Positions 1-7,060 of a stretch of DNA of 64,000 nucleotides are shown here, piece by piece. The DNA lies in the NCBI GenBank assembly GCA_023703655.1, contig CP097973.1, positions 1,234,170 to 1,298,169 of the forward strand. The letters are read 5' to 3'. The first letter of the stretch is position 1, and each line of letters starts with the position of its first letter. Position numbers and translations under genes: made by a program. The notes below the pieces were generated by a model. The model did not search any database. It saw only the letters and a program-made list of their open reading frames with translations, and was not told where the DNA came from. Source of the DNA: SAR86 cluster bacterium. GTDB lineage: Bacteria > Pseudomonadota > Gammaproteobacteria > Magnimaribacterales > D2472.

Positions 1-162
1 GAAGAGGACCTTAGGGATGGCTTAATTTCGGACTGTGTTTCTTTAGAAGACTATTCGAGAGAAGGCGAGCAAAATAATGAACAAAAAAGAAGGTATTTGA
101 TTTCAGGAAGTGTAATTTTTGTGTTTTCAATCACTTTTTTTACACCATTAGGATACTTATAA
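1..162 (+). CDS. C-terminal end of an unknown membrane-anchored protein (partial)
   Basis: Frame 1 is open from the first base to a TAA at 160-162, giving 53 residues. The visible part is a charged stretch rich in Glu, Asn, Lys and Arg followed by one hydrophobic segment (about residues 33-48) that could be a C-terminal membrane anchor. The next gene begins one base after the stop, which suggests one operon with the five or six small genes downstream. The family cannot be named from this fragment, and the 5' end is outside the window. Confidence 0.5.
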   Translation, partial: EEDLRDGLISDCVSLEDYSREGEQNNEQKRRYLISGSVIFVFSITFFTPLGYL

Positions 163-163
163 C

Positions 164-448
164 ATGACTATAATTTATTACTTCATCTTCTTCTTTGTCT
201 ACATGACGCTAGGCGTAGCTATTTTAGAATTTCTTTTTTGGTCAATTGAAAAATCGTTTAACTACTTAAAAGAATATTTTTTCCCAACTCCCCAACTACC
301 CGATGAAATCATCGATGCAATTGAACAGGAAGCTCATGACTTTGTTTGGAATATGCATAGAGTGGGAGATGAACCAAACTTTGGAGAGTATATGCAAGTT
401 GTACATTATCTTTATTACAAGAAATATGATGAGTATTTTCTTAAGTGA
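164..448 (+). CDS. Small membrane protein, unknown
   Basis: This 94-residue protein has one strong N-terminal membrane segment (about residues 4-27, rich in Phe and Tyr) and then a soluble acidic tail. I do not recognise a family. It starts one base after the upstream stop and overlaps the next gene by the GTGA of its own stop, so the genes are probably translationally coupled. It belongs to the integrative-element cargo. Confidence 0.55.
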   Translation: MTIIYYFIFFFVYMTLGVAILEFLFWSIEKSFNYLKEYFFPTPQLPDEIIDAIEQEAHDFVWNMHRVGDEPNFGEYMQVVHYLYYKKYDEYFLK

Positions 449-711
449 TAAGTAGGTTTCTTGACCAAATAAGAATTGATTTTACTTTGGGAGATTTATA
501 CCTAAATTTCTTATTAATCTCTATTTCTATTTTGTCAGGCATTATTGTCTTCCTTTTAACAAGCAAACTTTATTCTAGAATATTTGATTGGTTGGATGAT
601 ATTCCTTTTGGTGCTCTATTTTTTATACCACTGGTTCTTATAGGTATTGCTCTTTGGTTATTTATTACATATGTTTTGATTAGCATAGTAGTTTTATTAG
701 GTTTAAATTAA
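445..711 (+). CDS. Small two-helix membrane protein, unknown
   Basis: This 88-residue protein starts at a GTG that overlaps the stop of the upstream gene. Two long hydrophobic segments (about residues 17-40 and 55-86) flank a short polar loop containing DWLDDIPFG, so it is almost entirely membrane-embedded. The size and topology recall holins or immunity-type membrane proteins, but no motif supports either. It is part of the same tight cargo operon. Confidence 0.5.
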   Translation: MISRFLDQIRIDFTLGDLYLNFLLISISILSGIIVFLLTSKLYSRIFDWLDDIPFGALFFIPLVLIGIALWLFITYVLISIVVLLGLN

Positions 712-723
712 GATGAAATTAGC

Positions 724-945
724 ATGAGTAAAATTGTTTCAAGAGCAGACTTCCTTGTTAAAAAAATACTGTGGACTAAGTCAGAACTTAGAGCAGAAAA
801 AGATATTGCAAAGCGAGAAAAAGTATTTGAGCATCAAGACAAATTGGTTGAGTGTCTTCATGCTGAGTCAGACAAAGCCTATGAAAGCAAAGACTTAGAT
901 AGGATGAAAGCGATGGTTGAAAAGCTTCAGGCTATTTTGAAATGA
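724..945 (+). CDS. Small charged helical protein, unknown
   Basis: This 73-residue soluble protein is rich in Lys and Glu and predicted to be almost fully helical, with coiled-coil-like spacing in residues 18-72. There is no signal peptide or membrane segment. Its stop overlaps the start of the downstream lipoprotein gene by ATGA, which suggests coupling. No family is recognised. A small DNA-binding or scaffold protein would fit but is not shown by the sequence. Confidence 0.5.
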   Translation: MSKIVSRADFLVKKILWTKSELRAEKDIAKREKVFEHQDKLVECLHAESDKAYESKDLDRMKAMVEKLQAILK

Positions 946-1859
946 AAAACATCCTCCTCACATTGATGGTCTTTGGAATTGTTGGTTGTAATACCATCCC
1001 AAAATATCCCCCTGAGGAACAAATGATTTTTATAGATAGTCTTAAGGTTGATGGATGGAAACAATCAAAAAATATTTACGGAAACAACGCCAAAGCATGG
1101 ACCATAAAAGACAATTCTAGATGGTCTAGGTTTTATGCTGAAAAAAAAATTGGTGAAAAACGTGTCGCAATTAAGACTGATGGTCAATGGTATATAGGCA
1201 CTGTTAGTCCAGAATGGGCTGAGGGTCAATTTCTTATGAGTTTCTCTGCTGGGAGAGATTTTGATTTAGATTATAACAAAGGCGAATTTTTTTATTGGCA
1301 GTCACATGACTTTCCTCTTTTAACAGCTCTCGAGACAGCATGCAAAAATTTTTATGGTTTAGAAGAAATTGATAAAGATGTAACTCAGCCATTAAATAGT
1401 GATGGGGTTTTTATTTATCCACCTATCATTACGGCATCTTGTCTATCCAAAGCTGAAGTCAAACAAAAACAAATGGATAGATACACAACTAAATGTAAAA
1501 ATTATGGATTTAAAGATGGAACTGACGCTCTAAACTTCTGTGTTATGCAACAAATTCAAAACACTGAAAATACTATTCGTTCAATTTCTCAAAAAATTAA
1601 AGATAAAGCATTAAAACAAAATATAGATTCAAAAAAATTATTTAATTTGGATGCCTTGATGCTTGGGTTAGAGGTTTTAAATCCTACCGCAGAAAAAACA
1701 CAAACACCCTCTATACAACAGCAAAATATACCTACGGTTACAGGTCAAAACTATAGTTTTGTAACAACTGTTCCATCTAATCAAAATTGTCCAATTACTG
1801 CATCGTTACTTATAAAACAAGAAGTAAACAGAGGGAATAGGATTTGTTATTACCAATGA
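942..1859 (+). CDS. Lipoprotein of unknown function
   Basis: The 305-residue product begins with a lipoprotein signal ending in the lipobox IVGC (Cys at residue 16), so it should be anchored in the envelope. The mature part is polar, holds several cysteines (around residues 134, 167, 185 and 200) and a helical middle segment (about 205-235), and ends in a low-complexity Gln/Thr/Pro/Asn stretch before NRGNRICYYQ. I do not recognise the family. It is joined by four-base overlaps to the genes on either side and is the largest protein of this cargo operon. Confidence 0.6.
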   Translation: MKNILLTLMVFGIVGCNTIPKYPPEEQMIFIDSLKVDGWKQSKNIYGNNAKAWTIKDNSRWSRFYAEKKIGEKRVAIKTDGQWYIGTVSPEWAEGQFLMSFSAGRDFDLDYNKGEFFYWQSHDFPLLTALETACKNFYGLEEIDKDVTQPLNSDGVFIYPPIITASCLSKAEVKQKQMDRYTTKCKNYGFKDGTDALNFCVMQQIQNTENTIRSISQKIKDKALKQNIDSKKLFNLDALMLGLEVLNPTAEKTQTPSIQQQNIPTVTGQNYSFVTTVPSNQNCPITASLLIKQEVNRGNRICYYQ

Positions 1860-2290
1860 AAAACATATTTTATCTATCAGCAGTTTTGTTATCAGTAAGT
1901 TTATGGTCTAAACCAGTATTGAATTTAGAATGCGTTCATGAGTCTGGATACGAGAGAGTTAGTGTTTTCAATGTAAAAATTGATTTTGATAAAAATATTG
2001 TTAATGGGTTATTGGGTGTATATGGGTGTTGTGGTTATTTTAGATGGATGGAATTGAAGCTTGTAGAAGAAACAGATAACAGCTACCACATTCATCAAGA
2101 GCCTGTTGATAATGAGAAAATTATCTTTAAGTACAATATTCAAATGAGATGGGTTTTAAACAGGAGCACAGGCAAACTGATAGGTGAAGAATGGAACGAT
2201 AGATATGGATGGGAGTCCAGTGTTGAGCCCTATGAAAGAACTCGTATCATTGCAAATTGTTCAAAGGTAAATAGTGAGAAGCTTTTTTAG
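1856..2290 (+). CDS. Secreted protein of unknown function
   Basis: The start at 1856 (MKNIFYL) is preferred over an in-frame ATG at 1844: it opens a clean Sec signal peptide (about residues 1-18) and overlaps the upstream stop by ATGA. The mature protein of about 125 residues contains cysteines near the start, a GCCGYFRW stretch in the middle and one near the end, which fits a disulfide-bonded periplasmic or secreted protein. No family is recognised. It follows the lipoprotein gene directly, and the two may act together in the envelope. Confidence 0.55.
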   Translation: MKNIFYLSAVLLSVSLWSKPVLNLECVHESGYERVSVFNVKIDFDKNIVNGLLGVYGCCGYFRWMELKLVEETDNSYHIHQEPVDNEKIIFKYNIQMRWVLNRSTGKLIGEEWNDRYGWESSVEPYERTRIIANCSKVNSEKLF

Positions 2291-2302
2291 GGTTATTTAT
2301 TA

Positions 2303-2494
2303 ATGAAACTAGACCCAACAATCATTGGAGCATTAATCATTGGAGCTTCAATTATTCTTGGAGCATTTGTCTACCAATACTATTCTGATTACAACGTATG
2401 CTTGCGAGAACATACGAAGGCATGGGAACGTACAAGTTTTAGAGGAGCTTCAATAGAAAACGCTTTAAGGTCATGTAAAGATATTAAAAGATAG
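2303..2494 (+). CDS. Small single-pass membrane protein, unknown
   Basis: This 63-residue protein has one N-terminal hydrophobic segment (about residues 7-26, Ile-rich) followed by a soluble tail containing two cysteines (residues 33 and 58). It is the last plus-strand gene of the cargo run, 12 bases after the secreted protein. There is no family assignment; small size lowers confidence, but position and spacing fit an operon. Confidence 0.45.
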   Translation: MKLDPTIIGALIIGASIILGAFVYQYYSDYNVCLREHTKAWERTSFRGASIENALRSCKDIKR

Positions 2495-2549
2495 AACGAT
2501 AAAGCTTTTTGTTCAAAGCAGTGCCTTTCATAATCATTTCAGCTATAGC

Positions 2550-2747
2550 TTAGGGTATTTTTCTATCTATTAATCGACCAATTGCATTCAGCTTCTCTGA
2601 AATTTCATCAAGCTTTTCTATCTGAACATCCAACAGATTATTTGTTTCATTAAAAGCTTCTGTCATCCTTTGACCAACAATCAACAAAAGAATGAAAGTC
2701 AGTATAAGTACAAACAATATCCCAAGCATTAAGTATTCGTATTCCAT
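2550..2747 (-). CDS. Small membrane protein with a coiled-coil tail, unknown
   Basis: This 65-residue protein has one N-terminal transmembrane helix (about residues 5-25) and then an amphipathic segment with heptad-like Leu/Ile spacing (residues 28-62). That shape is common in small phage and element proteins and in spanin or inner-membrane accessory proteins, but no motif settles a role. It is the last gene of the minus-strand group that includes the polymerase-like and GIY-YIG-like genes. Confidence 0.4.
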   Translation of the reverse strand: MEYEYLMLGILFVLILTFILLLIVGQRMTEAFNETNNLLDVQIEKLDEISEKLNAIGRLIDRKIP

Positions 2748-2769
2748 AATATTTTCAAATTATAACTGC

Positions 2770-3120
2770 TTAACATTGAGTTATCCCAAGTTCTTGGTCA
2801 ATCCAACTAATGATTTTGTTCATGTCTTTGTGGTCGTAATACTCTCCTTTCTTGGTTTGAAATACGGTCTTTAATTTACTTTCGAGTGATTGAAGTTCTG
2901 CTTTGCTTAAAGCAGTATCCCAAGTCTTCTCAATGTTAAAGTGTCGTGTATCACATTTATGACATTTGTAAGTTCCCCGATAATCGCTAATTCTTCCTTT
3001 TAAGTTTTGAGTGATACCAACCTTTATCATTGAGCTATCAACTGAAAAAGAATTAGGTACGTGCCTTCTAGATAACATAGGAGTCAACATATCGAAACTG
3101 AATACATACATTGAGTTCAT
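2770..3120 (-). CDS. GIY-YIG-like protein of the T5orf172/MUG113 type
   Basis: The 116-residue protein contains an IKVGITQNLKGRISDYRG stretch (residues 32-49) typical of the T5orf172 branch of the GIY-YIG superfamily. A CHKC pair follows (residues 53-56), then a helix ending in ESKLKTVF and the motif GEYYD. The family is common on phages and mobile elements, where members are thought to be nucleases or DNA-associated proteins. Its start overlaps the stop of the polymerase-like gene by four bases, so the two are likely coupled. Catalytic activity is not assured, because the first GIY-type motif is weak (MYVFSF). Confidence 0.6.
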   Translation of the reverse strand: MNSMYVFSFDMLTPMLSRRHVPNSFSVDSSMIKVGITQNLKGRISDYRGTYKCHKCDTRHFNIEKTWDTALSKAELQSLESKLKTVFQTKKGEYYDHKDMNKIISWIDQELGITQC

Positions 3121-4511
3121 AAGTTTTTTATTTGGTTCATCAAGGAGTATTTCTCATAGACCTCGTGATAGCCTGTTGAATACATAAATTCCTTAATCAT
3201 AGGAATGTGTTTCTTTTCAGCTATCAGCTCATCATGAACAGTTAAAACAGGTATGTCGTGGCTTTCGAAAAACTCATAAGCTATCTGAAAGATAAGATTG
3301 GCTTCTACCCATTGGATTATTTGTCCTGCTAATTTACCTTTGTAAAAGTAATCCTTGATTGATTGGTGTTTGTCTTCTAACAAATTCATTATCTGAAGAT
3401 TAGTTAGATTGCATTTTTTTCTAGCTCTTGCAGTAAAAATATCTGCTTCGTTATCAATCCATTCATTAAATAACTTACTAACAGAACTTTTGCTTTTGAC
3501 ATTGAGCATGAGCTGTATCATTTGTTTGTTTAAGTTTCTGTGAACTGAAGGGGCTGTTATGTATGCATCTTCTTGTTCTCTATTATCGTCTTTCAGCTCT
3601 TGATAAGTCTCTTGCTGATACCAGTTATTTGTTTCTTGCTTGTAGCAAAGATTAATGTGAGATGCTGGAAAGTCTGCTGTTCCAGTTTCATTTCTATTGA
3701 TAAGGATTGTTGGTCTATCGTTTTTCCCAGTATTCTGCCAATAACCTCCACTTCTTCCACCAAAGGCAAAGTTTGGATTAGCCAATTCTATAAAAAGCTT
3801 TTCAAAGTCTTTGGCTACATTCGTATCTTCAGACCAAGTTTTATAATTCCTATAAAGACGTATTCTTTCTCCTCCTTTACCATAAACAATCATGTCTTTA
3901 TTTTTTTCTAAAAGACTTACATCTACTTTTTCTTTACTTGTCCAAAGAATGATTTCTTGGTCATTCAAATACCAAAAATAATTACGCATGATGTAATCAA
4001 TATGCTTGGTATATTTATTATCCCGGTAAGGAATTAAGTTTGTTTTATTGGTATGGTCTCTTAGTCTGACAATGTTACTAGGACCTTCATAAACACTTTC
4101 ATTGTTAAAGCCAAAATCAAGTGCAAGTTTCAAAGCCTTTGCAGTTACATTGAAGCTTGATGTAAGTTTAGGATTGTTATTCTTTGTTCTTGGAGGAGCT
4201 TTAAATCCTATAAGTATCTTTGCTTTAACCAAGTTATCTATTACTGCAATCAATGAAGAATAACTTATGTTATGAGGATTGAAGGGAAAGGGAAGATTTT
4301 TAGTTTTGTCTCTCGAATAAAAGAATATACCTTTGTCGTCTCTATGATATTTTGCAATATTACAAAATAATAAATGCAAAGCATCTAGTTGTTTTTTATT
4401 CCAGGTTCTATTGTCCTTACCAAAGTTAATATCTTTAGCTAATGGATGTGTCCTTAAATCTTCTTTAGTTACTGTTTCAAAAGCAAATAAATGAAAGTCA
4501 ATATAAGGCAT
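3117..4511 (-). CDS. Family A DNA polymerase palm-like protein of a mobile element
   Basis: The protein has 464 residues from the ATG at 4511; an in-frame TTG lies one codon upstream. An N-terminal winged-helix-like part (about residues 40-105) is followed by a palm-like region. That region has SGGYWQN (254-260), a motif A-like ADFPASHINLCY with Asp280, a basic helix RNLNK (325-329) where the polymerase fingers helix would be, and a motif C-like VLTVHDELI with His426-Asp427-Glu428. This order matches an uncharacterised mobile-element family whose motif A normally reads D-[FY]-S-G-x-H. Here Ser-Gly is replaced by Pro-Ala, so activity is uncertain. Replication of the element is the likely role. 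No exonuclease domain is present. Confidence 0.55.
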   Translation of the reverse strand: MPYIDFHLFAFETVTKEDLRTHPLAKDINFGKDNRTWNKKQLDALHLLFCNIAKYHRDDKGIFFYSRDKTKNLPFPFNPHNISYSSLIAVIDNLVKAKILIGFKAPPRTKNNNPKLTSSFNVTAKALKLALDFGFNNESVYEGPSNIVRLRDHTNKTNLIPYRDNKYTKHIDYIMRNYFWYLNDQEIILWTSKEKVDVSLLEKNKDMIVYGKGGERIRLYRNYKTWSEDTNVAKDFEKLFIELANPNFAFGGRSGGYWQNTGKNDRPTILINRNETGTADFPASHINLCYKQETNNWYQQETYQELKDDNREQEDAYITAPSVHRNLNKQMIQLMLNVKSKSSVSKLFNEWIDNEADIFTARARKKCNLTNLQIMNLLEDKHQSIKDYFYKGKLAGQIIQWVEANLIFQIAYEFFESHDIPVLTVHDELIAEKKHIPMIKEFMYSTGYHEVYEKYSLMNQIKNL

Positions 4512-4701
4512 CAAAAGAGTCTAAACTATTTACTGCCTATAGGGAAGAACCTGTAAAGATAATATCTAATTATTTATATTCTTTTAACCATTCTTTTTAA
4601 AACCCTCTAAAGCCCTGTAAAGTACTGATTTTATAGGGAATATACAACTAAATGTTATGTATTAATTACTGATTCATTAATACAAATACTAAATTGTTTT
4701 G

Positions 4702-5010
4702 TTAACTAGTTAATAACTCAATCAATGGTAGCCCCATCGATTGTAATAAAACCATCGCAGTAAATCCTGCTCCCCAAAATAAAGGTATTAAAAGGTATTC
4801 ATCATCACTATCTTTTTCTCTTTTACGTTCTTTTATCGCATCTTTGGGATAGATTTCAGAGTATTTATGTAATTTGGGTAAAAGTAAATTATTTTGTGTT
4901 ATCAACTTACTAAAAGCCTTAACTAAGTACACAAAGAAAAATATTACAGCCCCAAGTAAACTTGGTATGAAAAAAAAATATAACAATAAACCTTCTAACC
5001 ACTCAGGCAT
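4702..5010 (-). CDS. Two-helix membrane protein, unknown
   Basis: This 102-residue protein has an N-terminal membrane segment (about residues 8-33), a charged cytoplasmic or periplasmic middle with many Lys, Arg, Asp and Glu (50-72), and a second hydrophobic segment (73-98). It begins 9 bases after the tiny ORF that overlaps the integrase stop, so it may share the integrase transcript. I do not recognise a family. The 190 bases between this gene and the polymerase-like gene hold no ORF and are very AT-rich; a promoter or replication origin there is possible but unproven. Confidence 0.45.
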   Translation of the reverse strand: MPEWLEGLLLYFFFIPSLLGAVIFFFVYLVKAFSKLITQNNLLLPKLHKYSEIYPKDAIKERKREKDSDDEYLLIPLFWGAGFTAMVLLQSMGLPLIELLTS

Positions 5011-5019
5011 TTTTTTATC

Positions 5020-5097
5020 TTAACCTATCAACCAAAGACATAGAACAACAAGAGTTAATTCAGAAAACAACCAATGCCACGCTAAGTTATCCTTCAT
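5020..5097 (-). CDS. Possible 25-residue membrane peptide overlapping the integrase stop
   Basis: An ATG at 5097 overlaps the integrase TGA as ATGA and opens a 25-codon frame ending at 5020. The product, starting MKDNLAWHW and continuing with a Leu/Val-rich stretch to LWLIG, would be one short transmembrane helix. The overlap and the close spacing to the next membrane gene are what support it. At this length chance is a real alternative. Confidence 0.3.
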   Translation of the reverse strand: MKDNLAWHWLFSELTLVVLCLWLIG

Positions 5098-6575
5098 ATC
5101 TTCTCCATTAACCAACCTGCATCTTTTAGTCTTTTACTAGGCTTCCATCCTAAGTCAGTTGAACCAAGTCCTTCAAAATCTTTTTCATATCTTCCCAACA
5201 AATACATTCGAGAAGTTTTGAAATCCATCTTGCTAGGTTTACCTTCATCAAACTCCGGACTATATAAGTTTGTATTTCCTGCATACCAATAAACCATCAT
5301 CTCTTGAAGTGCTTTGTTTGATTCTTGATTGTAATAATGAGAAACAGCATTTAGATTTCCACGTTTGTATTCAACACTTGCTTGAACATATCCTTCAGTT
5401 ACATCTCGCTTTGAATGGTTCAATAAGATATTTAAATCTTCATTAGACAATCCCAGTTCCCTTGTTGCTGTTGAAAAGGTTCTTCTGAAATCGTGGGAGC
5501 TTAGATTAAAGTTTAGGTCTAATTCAGATTGTATTTTGCTGAAAGCCTTATCAGGACTAGTGATATGACCATCTCCTCTTGGGCTTTGAAAGACCCACAT
5601 GGGATGCTTATTGGTAGATTTAGTGCTACCTTTCATACGATACCTGTAATCTAGCATCAAAAATAAGAGGTCTGTCATAGGAACTACATCAACTCTATCC
5701 CGTTTTGTTTTCTCTAAAGTGATTGTTCCTTTAATAAAGTCCACGTTGCTCCATTTAAGAGAAGCTGATTCTTGTCTACGCTTCCCGGTCAGTAGGGTAA
5801 ATAGAAGATAATCACGCATTACTGGAGTTAGCTGTCCTCGTTTCCTTGCTTTGCCATGTTGAGGTGCAACTTTTAAAAAAGCTTGGAAGAACTCATACAT
5901 ATCATCTTTAGGAATATGCGTAGTTTTAATGTTGATTGGTGGTAATTCTCCTACTAATTCTTTGGCATGAATGAATGGATTTTCTAAGATGTATCTCTTT
6001 GCTACCGCTTGTTGCATTAGCTTTCTAGCGTATATAAACGCTGTTCTATCGCTACTTTGATAAGGGCAACTGTGCCACCAGTCCATTATGATTTCTGTTG
6101 TTAGTTCAGTTACTGGTATCTTTAAAAGACTAGGCATCCTATTCTTCATACGCCTAACGTAATCATCTCTAGTGTTTTCTTTTAAACGTTTATTGTCTTG
6201 AAAGTAATCGTTAGCTAAATCAAGCAGAGTTTTATTTTTAGAAGCTTCCTGTTTGATTACTGTCTTTGGATTAGTCCCTTCGTATCGTATCTCGTGAATT
6301 ACTTCCCTAGCTTTTAATTTAGCTTTTTCAAAATCCCAATGAGAACAAGCACCAATGGTATATGGAATTTGTTTTCCAACTCCTCCTTTACGTGCATAAC
6401 ATCCATAGGAACTCTTGCCACTTGTATAAACTCTAATCCAAAATCCTTCTAGCTTCTTATCACGAACATAAAAGTCTTTTGATTTGGGCTTATATTTCTT
6501 CCAAGAACTCTTGTTTAATGAAGCAGACTCATTAAAGGAGATTCTTTTTTTTGCTATGTTTTGCTCAGAAGTCAT
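5094..6575 (-). CDS. int: Tyrosine recombinase (integrase) of the element
   Basis: The protein has 493 residues from the ATG at 6575; an in-frame TTG sits one codon upstream. The N-terminal part resembles the arm-binding domain of P4-like integrases (residues about 30-95), followed by a core-binding domain (115-205). The catalytic domain shows the expected set: Arg266 in LTGKRRQE, Lys289 in LEKTK, His361-x-x-Arg364 in SHDFRRTF, His387 in LLNHS and the nucleophile Tyr396 in EGYVQ. It lies about 100 bp from the tRNA-Phe remnant, so it most likely catalyses insertion at that tRNA. An extra C-terminal stretch after the tyrosine (about 97 residues) is longer than usual. Confidence 0.9.
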   Translation of the reverse strand: MTSEQNIAKKRISFNESASLNKSSWKKYKPKSKDFYVRDKKLEGFWIRVYTSGKSSYGCYARKGGVGKQIPYTIGACSHWDFEKAKLKAREVIHEIRYEGTNPKTVIKQEASKNKTLLDLANDYFQDNKRLKENTRDDYVRRMKNRMPSLLKIPVTELTTEIIMDWWHSCPYQSSDRTAFIYARKLMQQAVAKRYILENPFIHAKELVGELPPINIKTTHIPKDDMYEFFQAFLKVAPQHGKARKRGQLTPVMRDYLLFTLLTGKRRQESASLKWSNVDFIKGTITLEKTKRDRVDVVPMTDLLFLMLDYRYRMKGSTKSTNKHPMWVFQSPRGDGHITSPDKAFSKIQSELDLNFNLSSHDFRRTFSTATRELGLSNEDLNILLNHSKRDVTEGYVQASVEYKRGNLNAVSHYYNQESNKALQEMMVYWYAGNTNLYSPEFDEGKPSKMDFKTSRMYLLGRYEKDFEGLGSTDLGWKPSKRLKDAGWLMEKI

Positions 6576-6629
6576 CAATACGCCACCATCTATAGATGAT
6601 TATACCTCTAAGTCATCATTAAGTCATCA
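6569..6629. repeat. Three direct copies of AAGTCATCA beside the integrase start
   Basis: The 9-mer AAGTCATCA occurs at 6569-6577, 6610-6618 and 6621-6629. The last two start 11 bases apart, close to one helical turn, and the first overlaps the integrase start codon. Repeats in this place, between an integrase gene and its attachment core, are typical of arm-type sites bound by the N-terminal domain of tyrosine recombinases, and can also let integrase repress itself. The role is inferred from position only. Confidence 0.5.
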
Positions 6630-6679
6630 CGTTTTTTGCCTTATAAAGCCCGTAATTACTGTATTTATACAATAGATGT

Positions 6680-6729
6680 AAGGACTGAAAATCCTTGTGT
6701 CGGTGGTTCGATTCCACCTCTGGGCACCA
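6680..6729 (+). pseudogene. 3' remnant of tRNA-Phe(GAA), attachment-site core
   Basis: The sequence reads as the 3' two thirds of a tRNA. The anticodon stem is AAGGA/TCCTT around loop CTGAAAA (anticodon GAA, Phe). A variable loop GTGTC, a T arm GGTGG-TTCGATT-CCACC, the acceptor strand TCTGGGC, discriminator A and CCA follow. Upstream there is no D arm and no GCCCAGA acceptor strand in the right place, so this is not a working tRNA. It is best read as the displaced 3' end left by integration; the complete tRNA-Phe should lie at the other end of the element. Confidence 0.85.
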
Positions 6730-6731
6730 TT

Positions 6732-6953
6732 CTAAACATCATTATTCTTTTTGTTCTTCTTTTCGGTTTTTTTCAGATCCTCGACTAGTAAAATTAACAG
6801 TACGATGATCGCGAAGGGTGAGGAATATCGTAAGTTCTCCCAATCTGAAAACGGATATGCGAGGCCATCAAAAAAATCATGTGCAATATCCCAGGTTACC
6901 AACAAACCGATAATGCACAATGCAACAAAGTAGATCTTAGATTTATTTATCAT
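6732..6953 (-). CDS. Small two-helix membrane protein, unknown
   Basis: From the ATG at 6953 the protein has 73 residues, with a first hydrophobic segment right at the N-terminus and a second near residues 42-58, and a Lys/Asn-rich tail. An in-frame ATG at 6983 would add ten residues; neither start has a clear Shine-Dalgarno, and 6953 is preferred because it begins just before the first helix. It lies just outside the tRNA remnant, downstream of the zinc receptor terminator. No family is recognised. Confidence 0.4.
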   Translation of the reverse strand: MINKSKIYFVALCIIGLLVTWDIAHDFFDGLAYPFSDWENLRYSSPFAIIVLLILLVEDLKKTEKKNKKNNDV

Positions 6954-7020
6954 TTTTAAGTATCTTAAGGGGGTCCAATTCATAATTGAAGCTGCATATG
7001 GTGCCCGAAGATAAAGAAAG

Positions 7021-7047
7021 TGGACCCATCAATGATTAATGGGTCCA
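7021..7047 (-). terminator. Hairpin terminator after the zinc receptor gene
   Basis: TGGACCCAT (7021-7029) and ATGGGTCCA (7039-7047) form a perfect 9-bp stem with a 9-base loop. The hairpin lies 14 bases beyond the receptor stop on the minus strand and is followed in that direction by a T-rich stretch (CTTTCTTTATCTTC). The T run is imperfect, so intrinsic termination is likely but not certain. Confidence 0.6.
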
Positions 7048-7060
7048 AATAGAGGGAAAC

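Larger units (their letters stand above)
1..6729. mobile_element. Right end of a tRNA-Phe-targeted integrative element
   Basis: The block runs from the window edge to a 3' tRNA-Phe fragment. Beside that fragment lies a tyrosine recombinase, on the minus strand. Other contents are a polymerase-like protein, a GIY-YIG-like protein and small membrane or secreted proteins with no core-gene homologs that I recognise. Integration at the 3' end of a tRNA normally rebuilds the gene at one junction and leaves the displaced 3' end at the other, and the fragment at 6680-6729 is that leftover. The layout resembles tRNA-targeting marine elements such as tycheposons and phage satellites. No capsid, terminase or tail gene is visible. 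The left boundary lies outside the window, so size and completeness are unknown. Confidence 0.75.

Noticed and set aside
4512-4701. Replication origin of the integrative element
   Set aside because: The interval is very AT-rich with small repeats such as TAAAG, but I see no ordered iterons or long inverted repeats that would support an origin call.
6640-6729. A complete tRNA gene
   Set aside because: A GCCC near 6648 looks like a 5' end, but the distance to the anticodon arm is wrong, there is no D arm, and the acceptor strand cannot pair with it. Only the 3' part is tRNA-like.
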